Below are positions 31,257 through 39,674 of a stretch of 47,154 bases of DNA, piece by piece. The position numbers and the translations under genes are program-made. Every line of letters begins with the position of its first letter. The stretch's first letter is position 1. Source of the DNA: Coemansia sp. RSA 922 (Eukaryota; Kickxellomycota; Kickxellomycetes; Kickxellales; Kickxellaceae); contig JANBQS010000044.1 in assembly GCA_027577415.1 (NCBI GenBank), forward strand, positions 1 to 47,154, in the 5' to 3' direction. The notes beneath the pieces were generated by a model. That model was not told the DNA's origin and made no database searches. It saw only the letters and a program-made list of their open reading frames with translations.

Positions 31257-31883
31257 ATGGCTTCGTCATTCGGACCTCGTCCCTTGTTTCCCACTGACAC
31301 CAGTGCACCAGCTTACGTTCTACCAACTCTGTCGACTGTGACTATTCTCGATGGTCTACTCCACTGTAGTAGTCATATGAAGCAAGTATGTTTGGAGTGT
31401 AACGTAGATTACTCTACACACAATTTCCTAACCCGTCAGTTGACTGCCAACCGTGGAGCACTACCACCACCAAACCCGCAATTGGCTTCAGCTATCCAAA
31501 AGTTGAAAACCGAGGGTAATGACCAGTTCCGTGCTCAGTGTCATTTCGAAGCGGCGCAAAAGTACACAGAGGCTATTAATGTTGCTGCTCAGAGACCTTT
31601 GTGGGATTCGGCTCAGACTTCGATGGAGGAAATGGCCGTCCTAATGTCTAATAGGGCGGCATGCCTCTTGGAACTGGGACATGCGTCGGAGGCGTACTGG
31701 GATACTGAGGTGGTGACCAGACTGAAGAGGGCTTGGAGTAAAGGGCATTTTAGAATGGGCAGAGCTTTAATGGGCTTGGGTCGTTGTGGACAGGCTGCCA
31801 ATGAGTTTCAAATTGGAAGTCAGTTGGACCCAGAGGCTAAGGAGATGAAGTCGGCAGTGGAAACAGTACAAAAATTGGTTTGA
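31257..31883 (+). CDS. sec72: Sec72-like TPR subunit of the ER translocon
   Basis: ATG at 31257 (AAAGATGG), stop TGA at 31883; 208 residues. The N-terminal ~60 residues hold a short Cys-bearing segment (HMKQVCLECNVDYS). From ~78 come TPR helices: LKTEGNDQFRAQCHFEAAQK, YTEAINVAAQRPLWDSAQ, MAVLMSNRAACLLELGHASE, LKRAWSKGHFRMGRALMGLG, then AANEFQIGSQLDPEAKEM. The QRPLW and W-S-K-G-H-F-R blocks are what I know from fungal Sec72, the cytosolic TPR partner of Sec63/Sec71 in post-translational import into the ER. Function is inferred from that likeness; other TPR co-chaperones are possible. It is convergent with MCM9, with only 6 bp between stops. Confidence 0.78.
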   Translation: MASSFGPRPLFPTDTSAPAYVLPTLSTVTILDGLLHCSSHMKQVCLECNVDYSTHNFLTRQLTANRGALPPPNPQLASAIQKLKTEGNDQFRAQCHFEAAQKYTEAINVAAQRPLWDSAQTSMEEMAVLMSNRAACLLELGHASEAYWDTEVVTRLKRAWSKGHFRMGRALMGLGRCGQAANEFQIGSQLDPEAKEMKSAVETVQKLV

Positions 31884-31889
31884 AATTAT

Positions 31890-33839
31890 TTAATTGGAAA
31901 TATCTAGGCTTTGTAATACAAGTGTTTCTAGATCCTGATAGAAATTTTGTGAGTCTTCTGGAAACGTCGTACGCAGTGCGTCATTCGCAAAGCCCAGTAT
32001 TGAGGCAGATAGCATGGTAGTTTCCATTAATACTACGGCTATTACGGCGTCTTGGACTAGCACCTTGTCTCTAAACATCAGTCTGGCGTGAGCCTGCGAC
32101 AACCTTATCAGCGATTCGAGGAGCCGAATAGTGGTACGTGAAGCGTTGGCTGAGTCTCTCTGTCTCTGAATCTGATAGTACTTTGTCAGTACCCGTTCGC
32201 TGTCGGGCGTCGAAACAGGATGTATACTAGTTTTGACATATGCTATGTAAGCCTGTAGCTCGTCAAACTGCCACACGAGATGTTCCTCGTCATCCATGTT
32301 CTGACCATCGATAATAAATGAGGATACTCGGTTATCCCACTTTTCGTTGGGCGAATCGAGCATAACCAAGATGAGATCAAACCGACTGAGCAACGGCGAC
32401 GAAAGGGCGGTGTTGATGGCTAGGGATGATTCCAAGTCGTATTTACTTTTGGGGTTCATGGCAGCCAACACCGAACACCGTGCGTTAAGTTTACATACAA
32501 TACCGGCTTTCGCCACCGATATACTTTGCTGCTCCATGGCTTCCAATACAGTTCCCTTTTCCGCATCCCTTATACTCCCAAACTCGTCGATACAGCAGAT
32601 CCCGCGGTCAGCAAGCACCAAAGCGCCGGCCTCTAGCTGCCATTCAGCGCCATCCCTAACCGCCGTCACAGTAAGGCCTGCACTAGTCGAGCCAATACCA
32701 GTAGTCAAAACCGAACGTGGAATTAGTTTAGCCGCGTACTTGAGGAACTGAGATTTGGCCGTCCCCGGGTCTCCCACCAGCAAAAGATGAGCCTCTCCAC
32801 GCACCCTCAGCCCCGAGGAGTCTGCACGAGCCACGCCGCCGATCAATATGAGGAGGACGGCCAGTTTAATGTAGAATAGGCCGTATACTTGCGGACACAT
32901 GCTGGCGACTATTATGTCGCGTCCTCGCATCGGCGCCGACGCGTGCGTCTGCCAGAAGGAGCGGAAGCTAAGCTTGAAATCATTGGTAATTGAGACCAAA
33001 GACCCGCCGCTCGTGCCGGCGCTGACACTAGTCGCGTAAAGCGCCAGTGCAATATCTGGCCGGTTGCACGCGCCTTCGCCTCGCCATCTGCGTACCAAGG
33101 TGCCGGTGACAAGGGCGGAATCACCTGACTTTAGAATATCGACTAGATCGGCTTCCAAAATAACCACAATGGACCTCGGTATAGTACCCAGCGCCAGTCT
33201 TCCGACCTGCTCCTGGATTTTGATCTCCTGGTAGTCCGTACAACAAAGCCTCGCCTCCAACGCGTCCATGCCCTCGACGGGCGCAAAGGCATTGGAGTTG
33301 CAATAGTCCTCGCCCGGCGCCAAACACCTAGCGGGTTTGGGGATGTAATTGTATTGTTCCAGTTGGGCGCGTACGATAAAAGTTCCTCGGCATTTGAGAC
33401 ACGCGTATCGCTTCTGCGTCTCCATCATCTTCACCATGCCTGTGCGTATCACCGTACCAGAGATCGTCAGCAAGTGTCCAATGTCCTCCGACCCAGGCAT
33501 TTTTGTGCGCTGCAGCGCCGGGTGGTTGGGCAAGTGCTCCACGTGTACTCGCGCTCCGTCCATTGAGCTTGCTGTAGTCCCTGTCAGTTTGCGCAACGCT
33601 GAGACAAGTGCCACGTTGAATAGCGGGAGGCAGAACGTGGCTCGGTCGAGAATCGTTTGCGCTAATTCCACGTTGAATTCTATTACTTTGCCCAGGTCTA
33701 CTGCCAAACTGCTAGTATTCTCGTCGTCCAGCAAGTCATTTATCTCTGCGCTGTAGCAGCTCTCTAGGAACAACTGCATAGCACCCACTGTAGAAGTTGT
33801 ATCGTCATTATCCAAAGTATCCACAACCATGCTGCTCAT
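31890..33839 (-). CDS. mcm9: MCM9-like replicative-type helicase
   Basis: Start taken at the ATG at 33839 (649 residues); the ATG at 33830 is an alternative. Residues ~147-180 have a Cys4-type zinc finger (CLKC ... C ... C) in the N-terminal OB-fold region. The AAA+ core has Walker A GDPGTAKS (~356-363), the block RSVLTTGIGSTSAGLTVTAV, Walker B CCIDEF (~415-420), sensor-1-like AAMNPKSKYD and the arginine finger LLSRFDLILV (~485). The C-terminal part has RTTIRLLESLIRLSQAHARL. LEAGALVLADRGICCIDEF and the RTTIRLLESLIRL block fit MCM9 better than MCM2-7 or MCM8. The long C-terminal tail of animal MCM9 is absent. Family knowledge: MCM8-MCM9 supports homologous recombination and crosslink repair. 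Odd: QVYGLFYIKLAVLLILIGGV is intact, so the helicase looks functional. Confidence 0.85.
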   Translation of the reverse strand: MSSMVVDTLDNDDTTSTVGAMQLFLESCYSAEINDLLDDENTSSLAVDLGKVIEFNVELAQTILDRATFCLPLFNVALVSALRKLTGTTASSMDGARVHVEHLPNHPALQRTKMPGSEDIGHLLTISGTVIRTGMVKMMETQKRYACLKCRGTFIVRAQLEQYNYIPKPARCLAPGEDYCNSNAFAPVEGMDALEARLCCTDYQEIKIQEQVGRLALGTIPRSIVVILEADLVDILKSGDSALVTGTLVRRWRGEGACNRPDIALALYATSVSAGTSGGSLVSITNDFKLSFRSFWQTHASAPMRGRDIIVASMCPQVYGLFYIKLAVLLILIGGVARADSSGLRVRGEAHLLLVGDPGTAKSQFLKYAAKLIPRSVLTTGIGSTSAGLTVTAVRDGAEWQLEAGALVLADRGICCIDEFGSIRDAEKGTVLEAMEQQSISVAKAGIVCKLNARCSVLAAMNPKSKYDLESSLAINTALSSPLLSRFDLILVMLDSPNEKWDNRVSSFIIDGQNMDDEEHLVWQFDELQAYIAYVKTSIHPVSTPDSERVLTKYYQIQRQRDSANASRTTIRLLESLIRLSQAHARLMFRDKVLVQDAVIAVVLMETTMLSASILGFANDALRTTFPEDSQNFYQDLETLVLQSLDISN

Positions 33840-33989
33840 AATAAACAAAAGTAAATAAATTAATAAATAAATAAATGAAATTTGGAAAGAAAAGGGAAAA
33901 CAAGAGTACCCGCAGCACTCTTGCTATTATTTGATCTCGCTAAAATAGCTGATCAGATCAGATCCACGATGACGTATTGGAATCCTCTA

Positions 33990-34523
33990 CTATGGTCCAC
34001 CGCCGCTGCTCTGCTCGCTCTCTTGAACCGACTTGTGAACAAGCTTACACGTCAGCAGTATCAGTGTCAGCATCGGTTCCTTTACGTCCTCCATAACCTC
34101 TAGTACTCCAAGTTTGCTCATACGGAACCCAGCCCTACTAAACTTTGCCACAACTCTGCCACCAACATCAGTCAACGTCCATGACGAGTTCCAGCCAGAT
34201 ATACGCCAAAAGAACTCATTACTACCAAAATCTATAAACTTCCATCCACAGTCAAATATCCCCATACGCTTAGCCACTGATGTAGATTCAAACCCAGTTA
34301 ATGATACTGAGTGACCAGTCCATCCTTTGTATTTGCCCAGTAAAAGTGTTTGTTGACTAGTGGCGTTACTAGGTTGAATCTCGATCGTACGACATTTACT
34401 GATTATCTCGTAAATGGGCTGTGCGTTTTCTTGAGCGGACGACCGGTTCTTAAAGTCGTCATTGAATACAAGGACACTTCGCGAAAACGCGCCTTTGTAG
34501 AATAGTGAAAAAGTAGAAGGCAT
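33990..34523 (-). CDS. Tubby-C/LURP-one-like domain protein, 177 aa
   Basis: ATG at 34523, stop at 33990. The whole protein reads as alternating strands of a beta-barrel: AQPIYEIISKCRTIEIQ, TLLLGKYKGWTGHSVSLTGF, GWKFIDFGSNEFFWRISGWN, WTLTDVGGRVVAKFSR, LGVLEVMED, ending in a hydrophobic helix LTLILLTCKLVHKSVQE. Strand pattern and length resemble tubby-C-terminal/LURP-one/scramblase-like barrels with a central hydrophobic helix, and the family seems widespread in early-diverging fungi. That assignment is by fold pattern only. These proteins often bind membranes or phosphoinositides. It is co-oriented with MCM9, ~150 bp upstream of it. Confidence 0.55.
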   Translation of the reverse strand: MPSTFSLFYKGAFSRSVLVFNDDFKNRSSAQENAQPIYEIISKCRTIEIQPSNATSQQTLLLGKYKGWTGHSVSLTGFESTSVAKRMGIFDCGWKFIDFGSNEFFWRISGWNSSWTLTDVGGRVVAKFSRAGFRMSKLGVLEVMEDVKEPMLTLILLTCKLVHKSVQESEQSSGGGP

Positions 34524-35131
34524 GGTGTCAAAAATATTTGATAAAAGTGTGAAGAAAAAAATGTTAACGAAAAGAAAGAGGTACTGCTTTTTTTAAGCAT
34601 CATTTTTTTTTGCCAAGAACCTACTCCACTATGCACAATGGACGTCACCCCACAGTGGCACGTGAGAGCATGTCAGGTATTAGACAACCTCTGTTTAGCC
34701 ATGCCAAGCGCTGTAAAAGTAAAAATAAAATAAAAAAACAAAACAAAAAACAAGGGTATGATACCTAATGCTTACATGCGTCACATGTTTGCCATTGTAA
34801 TGCCAAGTGTAAAAATACCCCCTTGCCAAGGTATACTTACAGAGACCACCCTTTTTTCCAATCAGTTGCCATAGATTGTTTAGATCATGGCTCTCAGTAG
34901 GGAATATCATAAAGAAGTAATAATCTCCCGCCTTTTTCTTTTCTAAAAAAGGTTTGGTATCATATCTATCTATCTGATAAATATATAATTTGTGCCAAAG
35001 GATATGACTTGGCAAGAAAATATACACTCAAGATTTCCTATATAACCGTTTGGGCCACATCTTAGCAATATCATCTCCATATCCATATTATTCTTCTACA
35101 TTCTCTTTCGCCAAAACAACATTTTTTCACC
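34524..35131. other. Intergenic with possible spliced minus-strand fragment
   Basis: AT-rich. On the minus strand, 34960-34845 reads plausibly (AGDYYFFMIFPTESHDLNNL, WQLIGKKGGL) and ends at a perfect donor, CTCT|GTAAGTAT (near 34844). A strong acceptor TTTTTACTTTTACAG lies near 34696 and would continue as SLGMAKQRLSNT then stop. No good start is visible, so this may be the remains of a small gene. The plus strand holds the TATA box (35039) of the zinc-finger gene. Confidence 0.3.
35039..35045 (+). promoter_or_regulatory. TATA box of the 41-residue zinc-finger gene
   Basis: TATATAA, about 87 bp upstream of the ATG at 35132, followed by a C/T/A-rich leader. Confidence 0.5.
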
Positions 35132-35257
35132 ATGAGCGATAAAGCTTCTCAGCCACCACTCCAGTGCTCAGGTTGTGGACAAACGTTCGGTGACTGGACA
35201 AGTCTTGTGTTTCACCGTTTGATTTCTCCTGAATGTTCAACCCGGTCTTCCACATAA
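35132..35257 (+). CDS. Tiny single zinc-finger protein, 41 aa
   Basis: ATG at 35132 in TCACCATGAG context, TAA at 35257. After MSDKASQPPL comes a single finger: CSGCGQTFGDWTSLVFHRLI then SPEC, with spacing C-x2-C-x12-H-x6-C. The protein ends ten residues later. Spacing from the first Cys to the His is the same as in the 127-residue protein at 545, and both have an F-G after the second Cys, so the two may be related. The TATA box, start context and intact finger argue it is real despite its size. Function is unknown; a lone finger could act as a binding or dominant partner domain. Confidence 0.55.
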   Translation: MSDKASQPPLQCSGCGQTFGDWTSLVFHRLISPECSTRSST

Positions 35258-35609
35258 TTAGATTTTGTCACCAACCATTTTCTCCCGCCATTGCTAGTCT
35301 TCAAGTTTTGTTATTTAAAGACCGCTGCTTTGGCAGCCAAAAAATATATAGACTTTACTTCCTCTTTACCGTCTTATCATTCAAGTGTTGAACGTGCTAA
35401 GCACTAACTTTCAAAGATGTTAATGACGCGGTTACTAGTTTTAACAGAGTGCTCTAGAGACCATCCACCCTTCTCAATAACTGTTGGTATATGATTTTCG
35501 AGTAGACGTAGGGAGATAGATGACTGAGTGGTGAAGACGCTGGGTCTTGCGAAGGTTGAGCCAAAAGCAGATCTCGTTGCTTGATCGGCGAACCACACAG
35601 CTGAGCGAC
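35258..35609. other. Intergenic, nothing firm
   Basis: Between the zinc-finger gene and repeat copy C. A minus-strand frame ending at 35404 has a protein-like end (LLENHIPTVIEKGGWSLEHS) but no start, motif or known relative, so I do not call it. Confidence 0.35.
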
Positions 35610-35938
35610 TTGTGAGCGTGTTATACGCGCGTCGTGACGCAGCGCGTCGGCCCACGTGATCAGTCTAATGGTGACACACGTATACCGGATGTCCCGGATT
35701 CTCAACGTCCAAATGCCCCGCCACCGATAAATGATCGCCCGCCTACAAAGAGGCATAACTCAGTGACACTAAGGGTGGCGGGAAAGGCGTATTTCCGTCT
35801 ATGGAAACGGGCCATGAAAAAGGCTATATAAACATTGACCTGTCGGCATCCATAGGTAGATACTTGTTCTCACTTTTATATACGCTCATATTTATTAAAT
35901 TCTATACGCTAATAAGTTCGCTACGCTCACTAAGTAAT
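35610..35938 (+). repeat. Dispersed repeat copy C
   Basis: Same element as copies A and B, in the opposite orientation. It starts near a GTGTTATACGCGCGTCGTG block, encodes a Pro/Asp-rich stretch and the tail LRVAGKAYFRLWKRAMKKAI (stop at 35831), then the conserved AT-rich part with GAGCGTATATAAAAGTGAGAA-like sequence on the opposite strand, and ends with CGCTCACTAAGTAA at ~35938. Its left boundary is less certain. It lies ~110 bp before the tandem paralogue cluster. Confidence 0.8.
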
Positions 35939-36195
35939 AGCAGCACCCTTACATGTATCCGCAATAAGCGCAAACAGATGAGATCAAAAAAGGCAATCTT
36001 GTGATTTGGGCTCATTCAATATGAAATTGGGCAACTCGACCACATCAACCTCAAGCGCTCTTTGGTAAAAGCCGCCTGAAAAGTATATTACCAATGTGGA
36101 AGTGCTCCTTTGCGAGAAAAATAACACAAAACAGTTGAGATAAGACCTTTATTCCGTTTTCTTGCTGCTTGCCAGTGGGGAAATAAGTGAGAAAA

Positions 36196-36288
36196 GTGCA
36201 CAATCTGTTGCTTTCGCGGACTAATATGTCATTCTCAAAGTCTACAACATTGACAAAAGATGCAGGTGCCCTTTGCGGCAAAGAACTT
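36196..36288 (+). promoter_or_regulatory. Repeated upstream module, copy U1
   Basis: Begins GTGCACAATCTGTTGCTTTC and continues through a C-A-A-A-G-T-C block and an A-T-G-C-A-G-G-T-G-C-C-C-T-T-T-G-C block to AAAGAACT. Three diverged copies are at 37469, 38801 and 38952. Each of the three small paralogues has at least one copy 140-340 bp upstream of its ATG. Also shared: CTGCTTGCCAGTGGGG just before it. It could be regulatory or a passive product of tandem duplication. Confidence 0.6.
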
Positions 36289-36493
36289 TTGCTCCTTTCT
36301 ACTCGCCAAAAAATGGTGGGGGAGGTGAGCGTGGCATTTTCTTTTGTCTGGCCTTCTCAAACATAAAATAATAGTATTCTGATTATTTCTGCTTTATTAG
36401 CCAGTTTTCTGCTGCCTGTATTTCACTTTCTACATTACCATCCCACTTGTTTCCTCTAACGATTATTTATCGACAAACTGCTGCTGATTAATA

Positions 36494-36958
36494 ATGGTGC
36501 ACTATTTCTACTATAGCTTTAACAGTATTGGAGTGCTTGCCATTGACGGTATTTCTCCAGTGGCAAGTTATGATACAGTGAACTTTGAGCGGTTTATACT
36601 ATATAACGCCGTGAGCGTTCCAGGTCTTAAATTCTCAGTCATTGAGAAAACTAGATTGAGACCACTTGCCGATACAATTGGCCTAGTTAAAGACACAGAT
36701 AAGGCAGGCAATGTCTATATCTTTTGTGGAATAGAAGTAGATCAACAGAAGGTCAGAGCAAAGGCCGCTGCAATGGGAGATGAAGCGTTATTCCAGAGTG
36801 TCGTAATAATAGGATACTATCATTTGGCAAAGCATGGCTGGACTGACTATAAATATCTCGCAAGGATACTCGGTTGTGGTGACATGAAACGATTGGTAGC
36901 TTTCCAAACAGTAGCCAGACAGCCAGGTAATTGCCACTTTTCTATAGAAGGGTTTTAG
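36494..36958 (+). CDS. Tandem small paralogue 1, 154 aa, unknown family
   Basis: ATG at 36494, TAG at 36958. The N-terminus is aromatic and strand-like (HYFYYSFNSIGVLAIDGISP). A long middle follows, then NVYIFCGIEVDQQKVRAKAA, a helix-rich stretch and YKYLARILGCGDMKRL. The same order (strand pair near the start; V-Y-I-F or V-F-Y-I strand followed by a helix; C-terminal Tyr-Leu-x-x-I-L helix) recurs in the genes at 37788 and 39237, so I read the three as divergent paralogues. No signal peptide, membrane segment or known motif. Function unknown. Confidence 0.65.
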   Translation: MVHYFYYSFNSIGVLAIDGISPVASYDTVNFERFILYNAVSVPGLKFSVIEKTRLRPLADTIGLVKDTDKAGNVYIFCGIEVDQQKVRAKAAAMGDEALFQSVVIIGYYHLAKHGWTDYKYLARILGCGDMKRLVAFQTVARQPGNCHFSIEGF

Positions 36959-37468
36959 TATATAGTTTTTCATTTTTGCGTATTCTTGAAAGCAATTCGG
37001 TGTTTCTTTAAATGGCTGTTGAGGGCATCTCTTTTCGGCTTTCCATGTGAATTGCTAAGGTTGAGTGCTTAGAACAGGCAACACGTTGCCCTTTTGCTAT
37101 AAGCAGATTTTCTTTGATGAAGCCTATAATGATGCACAATGCCTGGATTGTATGGTTGAGTATAGTGGAATGCACACAAAAAATGCTTTTTGCAAAGCTG
37201 TCTTTTTAAGCTTTAAAAGAATCCTTTTACAGGCTTTCAATGCTTTACTGCTAGAAACCAGTGCAAGAAGAGGTTGTCTATCACTATTATTCCCGCCTAT
37301 TGTTTCTTGTTTTATAGAAAGCATGTCTGAACAATATGTCATTAGCATGGGCATTCATTTTGAAAGGCATTGCCGAGTATTTCACTGGTTCAAATAAAGC
37401 GCAATTGGTGGGTGGGGAATTTCTTTGGCTTTTTTCGCTGCTTGCTATATGAGAAAATGGGGATGTAG
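36959..37468. other. Intergenic between paralogues 1 and 2
   Basis: A plus-strand frame at 37065-37397 is open but starts without ATG and looks low-quality; I do not call it. Near 37335, a CTGAACAATATGTCATTAGCAT block resembles CTGAACATTACGTCATCAAT near 38647 and, more weakly, 36078-36100, suggesting that the repeated unit extends well upstream of each module. Confidence 0.45.
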
Positions 37469-37565
37469 GTGCCCAGTTTGCTGCCTTTACCAGCAATCAG
37501 CTGATTTTTAAAGTCTCATCCATTTTGGAAAGGAATTGGACCTCCTTTGAGGTTAAGGGCTGCAA
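37469..37565 (+). promoter_or_regulatory. Repeated upstream module, copy U2
   Basis: Most diverged copy: GTGCCCAGTTTGCTGCC, then the palindromic ATCAGCTGAT, an AAAGTC block and a CCTCCTTTGAGG-like block ending GGGCTGCAA. ATCAGCTGAT is also in copy U3b. Confidence 0.5.
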
Positions 37566-37787
37566 TTTCTTTTACTGCACCTCTTTGGCTACTAAAAAAG
37601 CTGGTGGGAGGGAGGAGAGTGCAGCTATTTTTTTTACCTCTTCGGGCTTTCTCTTCATTAATAAGTAATTATTTTGCATATTTCTGTTTCTGCTTGCTGT
37701 CATCCCTCTATTCTCTTTTGGATTGACCAGTTGGCACATAATTTATCTACTTCAAGCTACTTATTTACCCAATCGGACCTTTGAAAG

Positions 37788-38360
37788 ATGCTGTTTTATT
37801 ATGAAGTGAGTTATGAGTATGAGCCAAAAGAGCTTAAAGTTATAAACCATATTCCAGTATTTGACAATGATGCAAAGAAAGTAGAAAATACTATTATGAA
37901 CGAGGCTGCTAGCAGTGGCAATATTGCCTATGTTATTGAGATGGATTGCTTGACGCCTATTTGGCGAGAAAATATTGGTTCGTATAGAGATAATTTTCTA
38001 GGGGATGTTTTCTATATCTTGGCAGATGATGCCAAGATTGATCAACTTAAAAGCAACTGTATACAGGGAGAATATGAAGGATTTTTTAATTATGTTGAAT
38101 ATTTACATGGTTTATATTTTGATGAGTACAGACGTATTTTAAACGATTATGATAGACCTTTTGCCAAGATCAGCGATCCACAGGAGATCAGTCCGGCTAA
38201 CCTTCATGAGCCAAGTGCAACGGACATTCAGCTTTCACCCGATTCTGTGCCAGTAACTACAGGACCATGTGTGGGCCTACAAGACTCGACGACACTCCGT
38301 GCACCTAGAAAGGCTAGCATAAGACCATGGAAGAGGGCTATGAAAAAGTTTTATAAGTAG
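37788..38360 (+). CDS. Tandem small paralogue 2, 190 aa, with basic C-terminal tail
   Basis: ATG at 37788, TAG at 38360. Shares the paralogue layout: LFYYEVSYEYEPKELKVINH at the start, DVFYILADDAKIDQLKSN in the middle, then YVEYLHGLYFDEYRRILND. It carries an extra ~55-residue C-terminal region, polar and Pro/Ser-rich, that ends TTLRAPRKASIRPWKRAMKK plus FYK. This end matches the tail LRVAGKAYFRLWKRAMKKAI encoded by repeats A, B and C, tying the repeats to this gene family. The basic, Trp-containing tail could be a nuclear or binding signal. Function unknown. Confidence 0.65.
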   Translation: MLFYYEVSYEYEPKELKVINHIPVFDNDAKKVENTIMNEAASSGNIAYVIEMDCLTPIWRENIGSYRDNFLGDVFYILADDAKIDQLKSNCIQGEYEGFFNYVEYLHGLYFDEYRRILNDYDRPFAKISDPQEISPANLHEPSATDIQLSPDSVPVTTGPCVGLQDSTTLRAPRKASIRPWKRAMKKFYK

Positions 38361-38800
38361 CAGCTGGCAGAAAAAAAACTGAATACAGTTTCAACTGTTC
38401 ATACTCTTTCATATATGCTATAGTATTATTATCTCTAGCAAGTTTGACGTAGTCCTATTGATAGGAAGCTAGTTTATATTATTTTTTTGGCATTGGAAGT
38501 TTTTATTTGGACGTAGCTTTTCCTTCTAGCAATATAATTTTACAATGTAAAGTTGATCACTTTAATGCCTGTCATTTGAAAATACAATAGCGAATGATAA
38601 TGCCTGGGCATTACCAGCTGCCTCTTGCGCTTTTGCGAAGAATGCCTGAACATTACGTCATCAATGTGTACTCGCCTCTTTGTAAAAAAATTATTGTGTC
38701 ATATGTATTGAAACAAAAAGACAGACAACAGTTGGACAATACTTTTTCTTCCACCTCTCCACTGCTTGCCAGCGGGAGAGGAGGGGAATGAGTGAGAAAA
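38361..38800. other. Intergenic between paralogues 2 and 3
   Basis: AT-rich. A plus-strand frame at 38594-38791 lies inside sequence that is repeated upstream of the other paralogues (see 36060-36150) and I read it as non-coding. CCACTGCTTGCCAGCGGGAG near 38758 matches the lead-in of U1. Confidence 0.45.
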
Positions 38801-38898
38801 GTGCACAATTTGTCACTTTTGCAGACCAATGTATCATATTCCAAGTCTCAAGTGTATTGAAAATGACGCAGGCACCCTTTGAGACAAAAGGGCTGTGG
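38801..38898 (+). promoter_or_regulatory. Repeated upstream module, copy U3a
   Basis: GTGCACAATTTGTCACTTTT, then a CAAGTCTCAAG block, GACGCAGGCACCCTTTGAG and GGGCTGTGG. Closest to U1; it is preceded by the same GAGTGAGAAAA lead-in. Confidence 0.6.
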
Positions 38899-38951
38899 TA
38901 GTTGATGACGCTCTCCAATGATTGCCATTTTTTTTTGAGGGGGGGGGAAGA

Positions 38952-39050
38952 GTGCACAGATTTGTTTCTTCCACAGACAATCAGCTGATTTCTCAAGTCG
39001 CAAGTAGATTGCAATGACGTAGCCGCCCTTTGGGGCTAAGAGCTGTGGTT
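38952..39050 (+). promoter_or_regulatory. Repeated upstream module, copy U3b
   Basis: GTGCACAGATTTGTTTCTTC, the palindrome ATCAGCTGAT, TCTCAAGTCGCAAGTAGATT, GACGTAGCCGCCCTTTGGGG and GAGCTGTGG. Two copies (U3a and U3b) stand in tandem before the gene at 39237, suggesting unequal exchange or loss of an intervening gene. Confidence 0.6.
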
Positions 39051-39236
39051 GCTTCTATTGCTCCTCATTGATTGCCCCCAAAAAATGATGAAGAGCAGCT
39101 TTTTTCACCTCGTCCAGCCAAGAGAAAAAATATGCTGCTATAAAAATACCAAGGCGCTTGCTGTTCGTATTTTCACTTTCAGAACAAATCCACTACACAT
39201 ATTTCTACTACCCAAGTATACCTTATTGATTGACAA

Positions 39237-39674
39237 ATGGACCTTGATAAAATCACTTATTTTTATTTCAAGTATAGCGGTGAAGGAGCAATTGAAGCTG
39301 AAGGTGTTTTCTTTGAGCCAAATAAGATAGGACAAGGAAGTCGGTTTGAAAATTATCTACTAGGAAGACAAAAGCAAGGTATTGATATCCTAGTCATTCA
39401 GAAGAAAACAAACACACTGCTCACTTCGACAAATGCAGGTACTGATTGGGATACTAAGGAACGTTGTGTATACATATTCCGTGGAAATGATGAACAGCTA
39501 ACGAGGTTTGGAGAAGAAGCTGAGAAAATGAATAAAGAAAAAGGTGAAGAGGAAGCATTTTTCAAAGACATTGTAGCTAAAGGAGAACAGTATTTAGTAG
39601 ACGGTCCGGATTATAGTTCTGAAAATCTAGCAAATATGCTTGGCCTAACTCCTTCCGATTGTATGAAATGCTAG
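39237..39674 (+). CDS. Tandem small paralogue 3, 145 aa, unknown family
   Basis: ATG at 39237, TAG at 39674; TATAAAAATA at ~39139 lies ~95 bp upstream. Paralogue layout: ITYFYFKYSGEGAIEAEGVF at the start, CVYIFRGNDEQLTRFGEEAE in the middle, then FFKDIVAKGEQYLV and ENLANMLGLTPSD. Rich in Glu and Lys, no Pro-rich tail, ends KC. The genes at 36494, 37788 and 39237 are in the same direction with spacers of about 0.8-0.9 kb, typical of tandem duplication followed by fast divergence. Function unknown. Confidence 0.65.
   Translation: MDLDKITYFYFKYSGEGAIEAEGVFFEPNKIGQGSRFENYLLGRQKQGIDILVIQKKTNTLLTSTNAGTDWDTKERCVYIFRGNDEQLTRFGEEAEKMNKEKGEEEAFFKDIVAKGEQYLVDGPDYSSENLANMLGLTPSDCMKC

Noticed and set aside
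35404..35655. Minus-strand frame ending LLENHIPTVIEKGGWSLEHS
   Set aside because: No ATG near its start, overlaps repeat copy C, and no family recognised.
37065..37397. Open frame between paralogues 1 and 2
   Set aside because: Starts without ATG, no likeness to the paralogues, and its 3' end lies in the repeated upstream sequence.
38594..38791. 65-codon open frame between paralogues 2 and 3
   Set aside because: It sits in sequence that is repeated, with changed frame, upstream of the other paralogues, so it is better explained as non-coding.
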